The notes beneath the pieces were generated by a model that was given only the letters and a program-made list of their open reading frames with translations, was not told the DNA's origin and searched no databases. A stretch of DNA of 64,000 bases from Flavobacteriales bacterium (lineage in GTDB: Bacteria; Bacteroidota; Bacteroidia; Flavobacteriales_D; Sanyastnellaceae). How positions within the stretch are numbered: the first letter of the stretch is position 1; every line of letters begins with the position of its first letter. The stretch covers positions 1-64,000 of the forward strand of contig CANFLZ010000001.1 in NCBI GenBank assembly GCA_947448135.1, written 5' to 3'. Below are positions 33,293-41,938 of this stretch, piece after piece. The position numbers and the translations under genes are program-made.

Positions 33293-33322
33293 AAAAAAGG
33301 GTAGTGAAAGCTACCCTTTTTT
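33293..33322. terminator. Bidirectional terminator between typA and the 33311 gene
   Basis: GGGTAG-N6-CTACCC stem flanked by an A-run on the left and a T-run on the right, so it can act in both directions. The right arm contains the TAG stop codon of the minus-strand gene at 33311. Confidence 0.8.
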
Positions 33323-33874
33323 ATTGCTCCATTTTTCGTAACGTTTGTTCAACCCCTCTTGTACTTTTTTACAACGACGTTGCCAAGGCCCTTCTGCCAA
33401 TTCTTTGGCGTCCTGAATGATGTCCCAGCACTCAGGGATCATCTCTGGAAATTTTTTACCAGCCAATTCAATTACGTTTAAAGAGGAATAACGAACCGCT
33501 GCTTCTGCTTGTACATCAAACATCCATTCTTTGGCGCAATCAAACAATAGCCCAAACTTTTCATGTTCCTCTGGATGCATGTGCAGCAATACTTTGACCA
33601 ACTCTCTTCGCACTGCGGGACTCACGATTCTTGTTGTCAAATTTTCCATCAAGGTGTTTTGGAATTCAGCAGCGAATGCGCAATCACATTCCAATACGGC
33701 CTTGTAAATAACCCATGCGGCTTTGTCTGCTTCTTTGCCGCGCTCCGTCAGTGCGTAATGCAAAATGGCTTCAAAGAAGTGTTTGTCCTGTGCTGCTTTT
33801 TGTCCAAAAAGAAGGGCGTCCTTGACGCCCATTCCTGTTGTGAAAATTTCTTTTAATTTGAAATTACTTTCCAT
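33311..33874 (-). CDS. Helical repeat (HEAT-like) protein of unknown function
   Basis: 187 residues from ATG 33874, which overlaps the end of the upstream thioredoxin-like gene by 11 bases; a longer frame into that gene is discarded. The sequence is almost all helix (AVRRELVKVLLHMHPEEHEKF and AEAAVRYSSLNVIELAG) with a spacing like HEAT or ARM repeats and no signal peptide, so it is probably a cytoplasmic scaffold. The stop codon is part of a terminator stem. No family recognised. Confidence 0.65.
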   Translation of the reverse strand: MESNFKLKEIFTTGMGVKDALLFGQKAAQDKHFFEAILHYALTERGKEADKAAWVIYKAVLECDCAFAAEFQNTLMENLTTRIVSPAVRRELVKVLLHMHPEEHEKFGLLFDCAKEWMFDVQAEAAVRYSSLNVIELAGKKFPEMIPECWDIIQDAKELAEGPWQRRCKKVQEGLNKRYEKWSNKKG

Positions 33875-35435
33875 TTTTTTTGCCTGTTTTTGCAGGAGCT
33901 GGATTTCCATGATCTTCGTAATCAGTGCTCTTGATTCCATCGGTATTCAATTCTTTTCCATCGATGAGATGTTCCAAGAACTTGTCGATTTGTTCTGCGC
34001 CGATGCTCTTGGCGATGATTTTCATGTTCTCATCCATAAGATAAACTTTAGGGGTTGAAGTAACGTCGTATGTTGTGCGGTAGTTCAAACTGAGTAGTGA
34101 GGTTACTCCTTTAGAAATGAGTTCAGATGCTTTCTCATTGTTCATGATTTCCTTGGTGTCACTTACATTGATCCAATCCAAATCCTTTTCCTTCACAAAC
34201 TTCAACCAACCATCATTCTCTAAATCATTTCCAACTGCGTACACCACAAATCCTTTGTCTTTCCATTTGTGATATACATCTAAAATCAAAGGGATTTCTT
34301 TTTTACAATGGCCACAAGTGCTTTCCCAAATGACCAATAGGGTATATTTCCCTCTGTTCTTGTACATCGAAACCCATTTGGTTTCAGTGGTGTCCAAAAG
34401 AATGATATCCGGAGCGATCGAACCGCAAAGGCAATTCCTCTTTTTGTCAGCCGCATCTTTCATGTCTTTCAAACCTTTTTCATTGGTCCATGTTGCTTTA
34501 CCTGAGGTGTAGTAGGTGTCAACAAGATTCACAAAAAGCTTGTCCATACACATGATTTTTGAAGTCTCAGAAAGGTAGGTAGCTTGATGCGTTACGTATT
34601 TGAAAAGTTCAGGATTGTTTTCTACTCTTTTGATCAATGCATTCACCTCCGTAATCATGGTGTCTGGAATTTGAGGAAGAACTTTGGTCAAGTAGGTTTC
34701 CAATATGCGGTGGAATTGGGCATCACGCACCATGCGCGGGTCGGTTAAGTCGGTGTTGTCCCAGAAGTGCTTGCGGTAGTTTAGATACAACCACAGTTGT
34801 TTTTTATCACCGGTCAAAGAATCTGGAGCCGCGTCTGGTTTAACATCGATGGCCATTTTCAAATACTTGCTGAACAAATTGTCCGGATGGGCATTGATGA
34901 TTTTCCATTGAATGTCACTTACCTCGTTGTTTAATTTTTCTAATTCGTCACGACATGGCTTTTTATCGGCCTCTGACTTGGTGCTATCTCCTAAGCATTG
35001 ATCGAGAGGTGCGCGCAATCTCAATTTTTGATTGATTTCTCGAATGAATTCAAAGAACATTTGATTGGTCTCTGATTTTAAAACTTTGATTTTTGTAGGA
35101 TCTGCATCTGCGGTGCAATCAAACTCAATGTCTTCTTCAACCACCATGAATTCGAAATATTTTGGACCGGGCATCACGAGTGCATACTTTCCACATTCTT
35201 CGTATGGTTTGCCATTGAATTCAAATCTACCTTTAGCATCTACGCGAGCGGTGTCGTTATAATACAACTGCTTGCCGTAATAGTTGGCCAAGTAAATGGT
35301 GGTGTCTTTCAAGCCTTCTATATGACCTGAAATTTTGTGTTTGCTTTTAGCGGGTTTATTATTGGTAGTGCCCTTTTGCCCAATTGCCAAGAAAGCAAGG
35401 GAGGTCAGCATTAAAAGTAAAAAGCTTTTTTTCAT
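33864..35435 (-). CDS. Periplasmic thioredoxin-like protein with DUF4369/DUF5106-type N-terminus
   Basis: 523 residues with signal peptide (MKKSFLLLMLTSLAFLAIGQ). N-terminal part (about 35-125): a DUF4369-type beta domain, HKISGHIEGLKDTTIYLANY. The middle (130-330) is helical and resembles DUF5106. C-terminal thioredoxin fold with redox motif WESTCGHCKKEIP (near 385) and cis-Pro DVTSTPKVYLMD. The family replaces TlpA-like disulfide reductases in Bacteroidota. A Lys-rich tail ends in TGKKNGK. Overlaps the 33311 gene by 11 bases. Partner proteins unknown. Confidence 0.82.
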   Translation of the reverse strand: MKKSFLLLMLTSLAFLAIGQKGTTNNKPAKSKHKISGHIEGLKDTTIYLANYYGKQLYYNDTARVDAKGRFEFNGKPYEECGKYALVMPGPKYFEFMVVEEDIEFDCTADADPTKIKVLKSETNQMFFEFIREINQKLRLRAPLDQCLGDSTKSEADKKPCRDELEKLNNEVSDIQWKIINAHPDNLFSKYLKMAIDVKPDAAPDSLTGDKKQLWLYLNYRKHFWDNTDLTDPRMVRDAQFHRILETYLTKVLPQIPDTMITEVNALIKRVENNPELFKYVTHQATYLSETSKIMCMDKLFVNLVDTYYTSGKATWTNEKGLKDMKDAADKKRNCLCGSIAPDIILLDTTETKWVSMYKNRGKYTLLVIWESTCGHCKKEIPLILDVYHKWKDKGFVVYAVGNDLENDGWLKFVKEKDLDWINVSDTKEIMNNEKASELISKGVTSLLSLNYRTTYDVTSTPKVYLMDENMKIIAKSIGAEQIDKFLEHLIDGKELNTDGIKSTDYEDHGNPAPAKTGKKNGK

Positions 35436-35486
35436 TGTGACTAATTTATTTTAAATCCATTACAACATTCGTTCCTTAACGTAATT

Positions 35487-36512
35487 TTAAAACTTTTTTT
35501 TCAGGGATTGCCCAATTTTAAAGGCGATCGAAGGGCCTTCATAAATGAAACCGGTGTACACCTGCACCAAATCAGCACCTGCCTCGATCGCGCGGATGGC
35601 ATCATCCGCATTAAAAATTCCTCCCACACCAATGATGGCGAGCGAAGGATTTTTTTGTCGGATGGTGGCAATCACTTCTAATGCTCTGGTCTGAGCAGGT
35701 TTTCCACTCACGCCACCGGCACCGATATTTTGAACAATCTCTGCTGAAGTAGACAGATGAGATCGATCGATGGTTGTATTGCACGCGATGATGCCCGCAA
35801 CGCCGCTCTGGCTCACTACATCAATGACATCATTCAAGGATTCGTTGGTTAAATCCGGTGCGATTTTTAAAAAGATGGGCTTTGCATTGTTTTTTTGCAA
35901 AGCATGATTTTGCAATTGAGTTAAGATATGCAACAAGGGTTCTTTCTCTTGTAAAGCGCGTAGATTGGGTGTGTTGGGCGAACTAACATTGACCACAAAA
36001 TAATCCACTTGATCATGGATGGCTTCGAAACAAATCAAATAATCTTCAAACGCTTTTTCATTTTCGGTCCATTTGTTCTTGCCAATATTTCCTCCGATGA
36101 TGACACGGGATCTTCTTTTGGATAATCGAGAAGAGAGTGCTTGAACTCCTTCATTGTTGAAACCCATTCTATTGATAAGCGCCAAATCTTTTGGCAAACG
36201 GAATAGACGCGGTTTGTCATTGCCAGGCTGGGGCAGAGGAGTGATGGTGCCTACTTCTACGTGGCCAAATCCCAAAAGAGAAAGCTCATCTATCCATCTC
36301 CCGTTTTTATCAAATCCAGCCGCTAAACCTATGCGGTTAGGGAAGGTGATGCCAGCAACTTGAATGGGTTGGTTGATTCCAAACGTTTTTCTTTTGTAAT
36401 ATGATGCAACGCCCGGTATTCTCGTGGCAATCTTCCAAAGATCCATGGCCAAATAGTGAGCGGACTCTGGATTGACTTTGAAAAAAAGAGGTTTGATGAA
36501 ACGCTTGTACAT
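35487..36512 (-). CDS. pyrD: Quinone-dependent dihydroorotate dehydrogenase (class 2)
   Basis: PyrD oxidises dihydroorotate to orotate in pyrimidine synthesis, passing electrons to quinone. 341 residues. Seen: N-terminal helical membrane-contact region (MYKRFIKPLFFKVNPESAHY), FPNRIGLAAGFDKNG, GFGHVEVGTITPLPQPGN, RMGFNNEG, the catalytic-base segment VNVSSPNTPNLR with Ser, as in class 2, and GIIACNTT, GVGGI and GADLVQVYTGFIYEGP for FMN binding. It starts 3 bases after the ettA stop, so the two form an operon. Confidence 0.96.
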   Translation of the reverse strand: MYKRFIKPLFFKVNPESAHYLAMDLWKIATRIPGVASYYKRKTFGINQPIQVAGITFPNRIGLAAGFDKNGRWIDELSLLGFGHVEVGTITPLPQPGNDKPRLFRLPKDLALINRMGFNNEGVQALSSRLSKRRSRVIIGGNIGKNKWTENEKAFEDYLICFEAIHDQVDYFVVNVSSPNTPNLRALQEKEPLLHILTQLQNHALQKNNAKPIFLKIAPDLTNESLNDVIDVVSQSGVAGIIACNTTIDRSHLSTSAEIVQNIGAGGVSGKPAQTRALEVIATIRQKNPSLAIIGVGGIFNADDAIRAIEAGADLVQVYTGFIYEGPSIAFKIGQSLKKKF

Positions 36513-36515
36513 GAA

Positions 36516-38195
36516 TTATCGCACTAATTTTTTGTATTTAATTCGTGTAGGTCCTACATCGCCTTTGCGCATTTTTTTGTTCTCTTCATATTCCGAGAAT
36601 GAGCCTTCAAAGAAGTACACTTCAGAGTCTCCTTCGAATGCCAGGATGTGCGTACAAATGCGGTCTAAAAACCAACGGTCATGGGAAATCACAACAGCGC
36701 ATCCTGCAAAGCTCTCGATACCTTCTTCTAAAGCGCGAAGCGTATTGACATCAATGTCGTTGGTCGGCTCATCGAGTAACAATACATTGGCTTCAGTTTT
36801 TAAAGTCATTGCCAAATGCAATCTATTTCGCTCACCTCCGGACAATACGCCGCATTTTTTTTGTTGGTCAGATCCTGCAAAATTGAATTTGCTGCAATAG
36901 GCTCTGGAGTTGATTGTGGATCCTCCGATTTGTATCACCTCGTTGCCACCTGAAATAACCTCGTATACTGATTTTTCAGGATCAATTTCTTTGTGTCTTT
37001 GATCGACATATCCAATCTGCACGGTGTCACCAATTTTAATCGTTCCAGCGTCCGATTGTTCTTCATTCATGATCATGCGGAAGAGTGTGGTTTTTCCAGC
37101 TCCGTTAGGACCAATGATACCCACAATTCCTGCTGGAGGAAGTTTGAATGATAAATTCTCAATCAATATTTTGTCCTCAAATGCTTTCGAAACTCCAGTG
37201 AATTCGATCACTTCGTTTCCTAAACGCGGACCATTTGGAATTGGAATTTCTAACTTGGCTTCTTTTTCTGATTCTCCTGCAGACATCATTTTGTCATAAT
37301 TCTGCATACGAGCTTTGTTTTTCGCATGTCTTCCTTTGGGATTCATGCGAACCCATTCCAACTCACGCTCCAATATTTTTCGGCGCTTGCTTTCTTGCTT
37401 TTCCTCTTGTGCCAAACGCTTTGTTTTCTGCTCTAACCAGCCGGTATAGTTTCCTTCCCAAGGAATTCCTTCACCGCGATCCAATTCCAAAATCCATCCT
37501 GCAACATTGTCAAGGAAATAGCGGTCGTGGGTTACAGCCAACACAGTTCCAGGATATTGTTGCAAATGTTGCTCCAACCACAACACAGATTCTGCATCCA
37601 AGTGGTTGGTAGGCTCATCCAACAATAGGACGTCAGGTTGTTGTAACAAAAGTCTACACAAAGCAACACGTCTACGCTCACCACCGGATAATTTTTCAAT
37701 TTTGGCATCTTCTGGAGGGCAACGCAATGCGTCCATAGCAATGGCCAATTTGGTATCCAAGTCCCAACCGCCCAATGCTTCAATCTTATCTTGAACAGCG
37801 GCTTGACGATTCATCAAAGAATCCATTTTATCGGGATCATTCAATACGGCCTCGTCCATGAATTGGGCATTGATCTCTTCGTATTCTTTTAATGCGTCTG
37901 TGATTGGCTTTACTCCTTCTTCTACGATTTCTCGAACTGTTTTTTCTTCGTCCAACTGGGGTTCTTGTGGCAAATAGCCAACAGAGTACCCCGGAGACCA
38001 AACCACATCTCCTTGGTAGCTTTTATCCAAACCGGCAATGATCTTCATGACGGTTGATTTTCCAGCGCCATTCAATCCAATGATTCCAATTTTAGCACCG
38101 TAATAAAAGCTGAGGTAAATGTCTTTGATGATGTGTTTTCCTTGGGGAGTATGCTTATTTACTCCCACCATTGAGAAAATTATTTTCTTATCCAT
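36516..38195 (-). CDS. ettA: Energy-dependent translational throttle protein EttA (ABC-F)
   Basis: EttA is a cytoplasmic ABC-F ATPase that binds the ribosomal E site and couples translation to ATP level. 559 residues. Two ATPase domains: Walker A GLNGAGKS and GPNGAGKT, signatures LSGGERRRVALCRLL and LSGGERNRLHLAMTL, Walker B VLLLDEPTNHLDAES and VLLLDEPTNDIDVNT. The linker WVRMNPKGRHAKNKARMQNY and the toe/arm region are as in EttA rather than Uup. Promoter box at 38219-38226, divergent from der. Followed by pyrD. Confidence 0.96.
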   Translation of the reverse strand: MDKKIIFSMVGVNKHTPQGKHIIKDIYLSFYYGAKIGIIGLNGAGKSTVMKIIAGLDKSYQGDVVWSPGYSVGYLPQEPQLDEEKTVREIVEEGVKPITDALKEYEEINAQFMDEAVLNDPDKMDSLMNRQAAVQDKIEALGGWDLDTKLAIAMDALRCPPEDAKIEKLSGGERRRVALCRLLLQQPDVLLLDEPTNHLDAESVLWLEQHLQQYPGTVLAVTHDRYFLDNVAGWILELDRGEGIPWEGNYTGWLEQKTKRLAQEEKQESKRRKILERELEWVRMNPKGRHAKNKARMQNYDKMMSAGESEKEAKLEIPIPNGPRLGNEVIEFTGVSKAFEDKILIENLSFKLPPAGIVGIIGPNGAGKTTLFRMIMNEEQSDAGTIKIGDTVQIGYVDQRHKEIDPEKSVYEVISGGNEVIQIGGSTINSRAYCSKFNFAGSDQQKKCGVLSGGERNRLHLAMTLKTEANVLLLDEPTNDIDVNTLRALEEGIESFAGCAVVISHDRWFLDRICTHILAFEGDSEVYFFEGSFSEYEENKKMRKGDVGPTRIKYKKLVR

Positions 38196-38218
38196 GGATG
38201 TCCTTTTAATTCTTACCG

Positions 38219-38226
38219 CAAATATA
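38219..38226 (-). promoter_or_regulatory. -7 box TATATTTG for ettA-pyrD
   Basis: Perfect TAnnTTTG on the minus strand, 23 bases before the ettA ATG. It is 14 bases from the der box on the other strand. Confidence 0.55.
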
Positions 38227-38240
38227 CGTTTTGTAAGCCC

Positions 38241-38248
38241 TATCTTTG
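38241..38248 (+). promoter_or_regulatory. -7 box TATCTTTG for der
   Basis: Perfect TAnnTTTG ending 4 bases before the der ATG at 38253, predicting a leaderless message. Confidence 0.58.
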
Positions 38249-38252
38249 CGAC

Positions 38253-39560
38253 ATGAGTTATACAGTAGCCATTATAGGACGACCCAATGTGGGCAAGTCA
38301 ACATTATTCAATCGATTGACAGAAACCCAGGAGGCCATCGTTGACCCTACATCAGGTGTAACGCGCGATCGCAAATACGGAACATCTTCTTGGAAGGGGA
38401 AGGAATTTATTATTATTGATACAGGAGGAATGGTGTCGGACTCAACGGATGAGTTTGAAAAAGACATCAATAACCAAGTGAGAATGGCAGTAGAAGAGGC
38501 GGATGCAGTTTTTTTTATGGTGGATGTTCGTGATGGATTGTCTGAGTGGGATGAGGCTGTTGCGGATATGTTGCGTCGGATTGATAAACCCGTATTTGTA
38601 CTTTGTAACAAAGTAGATACCAGTGATAAGGAGATTTTATCGCATGAGTTTTGGACCATGGGTATGGCTGAGAAGTTGTATTCTTTGAGCGCCAATAATG
38701 GATATGGAACAGGTGATTTGTTGGACGATTTGTACGATATCATGCCTGCCGAACCCGAGAAAGAGGAATCTCCTTTGCCTCGCATTGCAATTGTAGGTCG
38801 TCCCAATGTTGGAAAATCCACTTTCATCAATACGTTGATGGGCCAAAATCGTTCGATTGTTTCGGATGTGGCAGGAACAACAAGGGACTCCGTCGATACT
38901 TACTTCAATGCTTTTGAAAAAGAAATGATTCTGGTGGACACAGCTGGTCTTCGCAAGAGAAAGCAAATGGAAGGGGATATTGAATATTATTCTTCTATTC
39001 GGACACTCAAGGCAATCCGCAGTGCAGATGTTTGTATGTTGCTTATCGATGCTCAGGAAGGAATTACCATTCAGGATTTGGCCATATTTCATGAAATCGA
39101 CGAGGCCAATAAAGGTGTTGTCATTTTAGTCAATAAATGGGATTTGGTGGAGAAGGATCACAAGAGTGTGCAAGAGATGACTGCGGAAATCAAGAAGCGT
39201 CTTTCTCCTTTCACCGATATTCCTATTTTCTTTACTTCCAATGTCACCAAGCAACGATTGTTGAAAGCGCTAGAAATGGCCTTGGAGGTATTTGATAATC
39301 GTTTCCAACGTGTTTCAACTTCTAAGTTGAATGATGTTTTATTGCCTTTGATTCAAGCTTATCCACCGCCCATATACAAGGGAAAGGAAGTAAAAATTAA
39401 ATTTGTAACACAGTTGCCAACGAAGTCACCTGCGATTGCATTTTTCTGCAATACTCCCCAAAACGTGAAGTTGCCATATCAGCGATTTTTAGAAAATAAA
39501 ATTCGTGAGCATTTTAATTTCACAGGAGTGCCTATTCGATTGTATTTCCGCCAGAAATAA
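38253..39560 (+). CDS. der: Ribosome biogenesis GTPase Der (EngA)
   Basis: Der is the double-GTPase needed for 50S subunit maturation. 435 residues. First G domain: GRPNVGKSTLFNRL (residues 8-21), DTGGM, NKVD. Second G domain: GRPNVGKSTFINTLMG near 178, DTAGLRKR, NKWDLVEK. The C-terminal KH-like domain ends in HFNFTGVPIRLYFRQK. A -7 box lies 4 bases before the ATG. The stop codon starts the hairpin at 39559, upstream of the feo genes. Confidence 0.97.
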   Translation: MSYTVAIIGRPNVGKSTLFNRLTETQEAIVDPTSGVTRDRKYGTSSWKGKEFIIIDTGGMVSDSTDEFEKDINNQVRMAVEEADAVFFMVDVRDGLSEWDEAVADMLRRIDKPVFVLCNKVDTSDKEILSHEFWTMGMAEKLYSLSANNGYGTGDLLDDLYDIMPAEPEKEESPLPRIAIVGRPNVGKSTFINTLMGQNRSIVSDVAGTTRDSVDTYFNAFEKEMILVDTAGLRKRKQMEGDIEYYSSIRTLKAIRSADVCMLLIDAQEGITIQDLAIFHEIDEANKGVVILVNKWDLVEKDHKSVQEMTAEIKKRLSPFTDIPIFFTSNVTKQRLLKALEMALEVFDNRFQRVSTSKLNDVLLPLIQAYPPPIYKGKEVKIKFVTQLPTKSPAIAFFCNTPQNVKLPYQRFLENKIREHFNFTGVPIRLYFRQK

Positions 39561-39578
39561 TACCACTTTTGTGGTATT
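39559..39578. promoter_or_regulatory. Perfect 8-bp inverted repeat between der and feoA
   Basis: AATACCAC-TTTT-GTGGTATT, a perfect 8-bp inverted repeat with a 4-base centre, starting in the der stop codon and 34 bases before feoA. There is no T-run after it, so it is a poor terminator. It could be an operator for the iron-transport genes or an RNA hairpin. Binding protein unknown. Confidence 0.45.
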
Positions 39579-39611
39579 GGTTTCGATGCAGGGAATCTTC
39601 AAATTTGTAAC

Positions 39612-39839
39612 ATGGCTCAAAAGAAATTGTCTGAAATTGCGGTTGGAGAAAGTGCAAGAATCATGGAAGTAGATTCCGGATTTTTAGCGGCTAAAATGGC
39701 CGATTTGGGATTGTTTCAGGGCAATGATGTTGCCGTTATTTTCAAAGCTCCATTGGGAGATCCTATGGCTGTCTCTGTCGGAGGCACCATGATTTCTTTG
39801 CGCATGGATGAGGCACAATTGATATCTGTTGAAAGATGA
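39612..39839 (+). CDS. feoA: Ferrous iron transport protein FeoA
   Basis: FeoA is a 75-residue cytoplasmic SH3-like protein that supports FeoB. Seen: KLSEIAVGESARIMEV, KMADLGLFQGNDV, GDPMAVSVGGTMISLR and a C-terminal QLISVER, all usual. It overlaps feoB by the ATGA junction. In many bacteria feo genes respond to iron through Fur or DtxR-type regulators; the inverted repeat upstream is the only candidate site. Confidence 0.93.
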   Translation: MAQKKLSEIAVGESARIMEVDSGFLAAKMADLGLFQGNDVAVIFKAPLGDPMAVSVGGTMISLRMDEAQLISVER

Positions 39840-41797
39840 GTAATCGCCGTTGTAAAATAGCCATCATCGGAAATCCCAATACGGGAAAATCTACAGTTTT
39901 CAATTGGCTTACGGGCTTGAACCAAAAAGTAGGAAATTTCCCAGGCGTTACTGTAGATCGCAAATCAGGAAATTTTAATTTCGATGGTGTCGAATATGAA
40001 GTCATCGATTTGCCGGGAACCTATTCGATTTTTTCTCGTTCGGATGAAGAGAAGGTGGTTCGCGATTTATTGTTCAACACAACCGACAAAGATTTTCCAG
40101 ATATTGTTTTGTATGTCGCTGATCAAACCCAATGGGAAAGAAACATGCTGTTGTTTACGCAACTGTATGATTTGAAGTTGCCATTGATTTTGGTTAGAAC
40201 AATGGCCGACCAACCCTGTCCATGGAAAGTGAGCAACCATCCAATTTGGAAGGATCGACTTATCCCAATGGTCGCAGTGAATGGAAGATCAGGGGATGGA
40301 ATGGATGCATTGAAAAAGGCGATTCATGATTTTCAAGATGCGGTGTCGTTGAGAAATGAAATTGTTGCGGGAGATTTAGTGCACTTGCAAGATGATCCCA
40401 AAAATCAAGTAGAAAATACGAAGCAACGCTACGCATGGATCAAAGAAAATTTCCCTCGAAAGAATAGTCTGAACTCTTCAACGCCTGCAAAATCAAAACT
40501 AGATCAGGTACTGATTCATCCCATCTGGGGCTATGCTATTTTCGCGTTTGTACTGTTTATCATTTTTCAATTTATTTTTCGTTTCGCATCGTGGCCAATG
40601 GATGCGATTGATGGATTTTTTATTGCCATCAGTCAGGAGGCCAAGGAGATTTTACCAGAAGGACCTTTTACCAATTTATTGTCGGAAGGCTTGATTCCGG
40701 GTATTGGCGGTGTGGTAACGTTTGTTCCTCAGATTGCTTTTTTATTTTTCTTTTTGTCCATCTTGGAAGAGACAGGGTACATGTCTCGTGTTGTGTTTAT
40801 CATGGACAAACTGGTGCGCCCTTTTGGTTTGAACGGTAAATCAGTAGTGCCTTTGATGTCCAGTGTGGCATGTGCCATTCCCGGAATCATGAGCGCCCGC
40901 ACCATCTCCAATGGGCGTGATCGATTGATCACCATTTTGGTCGCGCCATTGATGAGTTGCAGTGCGCGGATTCCTGTTTATACCTTATTGATTGCTTTGG
41001 TCGTTCCTGACAAATTGATTGGCGGTTGGTTGGATTTAAAAGGGCTGGTATTGTTTGCGATGTATGCATTGGGATTGATAGCCGCATTGTTCATGTCTGT
41101 GGTCTTCAAATGGTTTTTGAAATCCAGGCCTGCAGGATTCATGGTGATGGAAATCCCCTCACTCAAGCCCCCCATGTTCAGACAAGTTTTATTGACGGTT
41201 TGGGAAAAAGTTCGTGTTTTTGTCTGGGATGCGGGTAAAGTGATTGTGGCTTTGAGTGTGATTCTTTGGGCATTGGCCAGTTATGGTCCGAATGAAAAAC
41301 GCGAACAGGCTGTGGCTGCTTTCCAGCATCCAGAGGCCATGAATGAGCAAGCTCAGAAGGATTATGATGCCAAAGTCAATGCGGTATTGCTCGAGAATTC
41401 TTACATCGGAATATTGGGACATGCCATTGAACCCTTTATTGCGCCTTTGGGATTTGATTGGAAAATTGGAATTTCAATCATCACCTCATTTGCAGCTCGT
41501 GAAGTTTTTGTTGGATCTATGGCCACCATCTATAGTGTGGGCGATGACTTTGATGACAATACACATTTGTTGGATAAAATGAGAAGAGACATCAATCAAT
41601 CCACAATGCAACCCACTTTCAATTTGGCCAGCGGAATGGCATTGATGGTTTTCTATGTTTTTGCGATGCAGTGCTTGGCAACGTTTGCCATTGTTCAAAG
41701 AGAAACGGCAAGTTGGAAATGGCCAATGATTCAGGTCGTTTATATGGCCGTTTTGGCTTACATGGGGGCTTGGTTAACCTATCTATTGCTGATATGA
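39836..41797 (+). CDS. feoB: Ferrous iron transporter FeoB
   Basis: FeoB is the inner-membrane Fe(II) importer with a cytoplasmic GTPase domain. 653 residues. N-terminal G domain: GNPNTGKSTVFNWLTG (residues 12-27), VDRKSGNFNFDG, DLPGTYSI. Gate motifs in the membrane part: SSVACAIPGIMSARTI with the conserved Cys, and APLMSCSARIPVYTLLIAL. About ten helices. It overlaps feoA upstream and the small Cys-rich gene downstream, both by ATGA. The G4 motif usually NxxD is here RTMAD (residue about 122), worth noting as a variant of the guanine-recognition motif. Confidence 0.95.
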   Translation: MSNRRCKIAIIGNPNTGKSTVFNWLTGLNQKVGNFPGVTVDRKSGNFNFDGVEYEVIDLPGTYSIFSRSDEEKVVRDLLFNTTDKDFPDIVLYVADQTQWERNMLLFTQLYDLKLPLILVRTMADQPCPWKVSNHPIWKDRLIPMVAVNGRSGDGMDALKKAIHDFQDAVSLRNEIVAGDLVHLQDDPKNQVENTKQRYAWIKENFPRKNSLNSSTPAKSKLDQVLIHPIWGYAIFAFVLFIIFQFIFRFASWPMDAIDGFFIAISQEAKEILPEGPFTNLLSEGLIPGIGGVVTFVPQIAFLFFFLSILEETGYMSRVVFIMDKLVRPFGLNGKSVVPLMSSVACAIPGIMSARTISNGRDRLITILVAPLMSCSARIPVYTLLIALVVPDKLIGGWLDLKGLVLFAMYALGLIAALFMSVVFKWFLKSRPAGFMVMEIPSLKPPMFRQVLLTVWEKVRVFVWDAGKVIVALSVILWALASYGPNEKREQAVAAFQHPEAMNEQAQKDYDAKVNAVLLENSYIGILGHAIEPFIAPLGFDWKIGISIITSFAAREVFVGSMATIYSVGDDFDDNTHLLDKMRRDINQSTMQPTFNLASGMALMVFYVFAMQCLATFAIVQRETASWKWPMIQVVYMAVLAYMGAWLTYLLLI

Positions 41798-41937
41798 TTC
41801 AAAGTGTATTGGTCGGTCTAAGTGTTTCGAGTGCGGTATTTTATCTCGTTCGTTTTTTTTATTTGCGATTTCAAAACAGCAAAAAAAAATGCACGGGCTG
41901 TGCCGTGCATCAAATCTATATGACGAAGAAAGCTTGA
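41794..41937 (+). CDS. FeoB-associated Cys-rich small membrane protein
   Basis: A 47-residue gene that starts inside the feoB stop codon (ATGA). It has one transmembrane helix (SVLVGLSVSSAVFYLVRFFYL) followed by a positively charged, Cys-containing tail KKKCTGCAVHQIY. This is the plan of the FeoB-associated Cys-rich membrane proteins that follow feoB in many bacteria; the CxxC pair could bind metal. The position after feoA-feoB supports the call. It ends one base before the convergent gene at 41939. Confidence 0.8.
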   Translation: MIQSVLVGLSVSSAVFYLVRFFYLRFQNSKKKCTGCAVHQIYMTKKA

Positions 41938-41938
41938 T

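Noticed and set aside
39559..39578. Hairpin as a der terminator
   Set aside because: No T-run follows either arm; treated as a possible operator instead.
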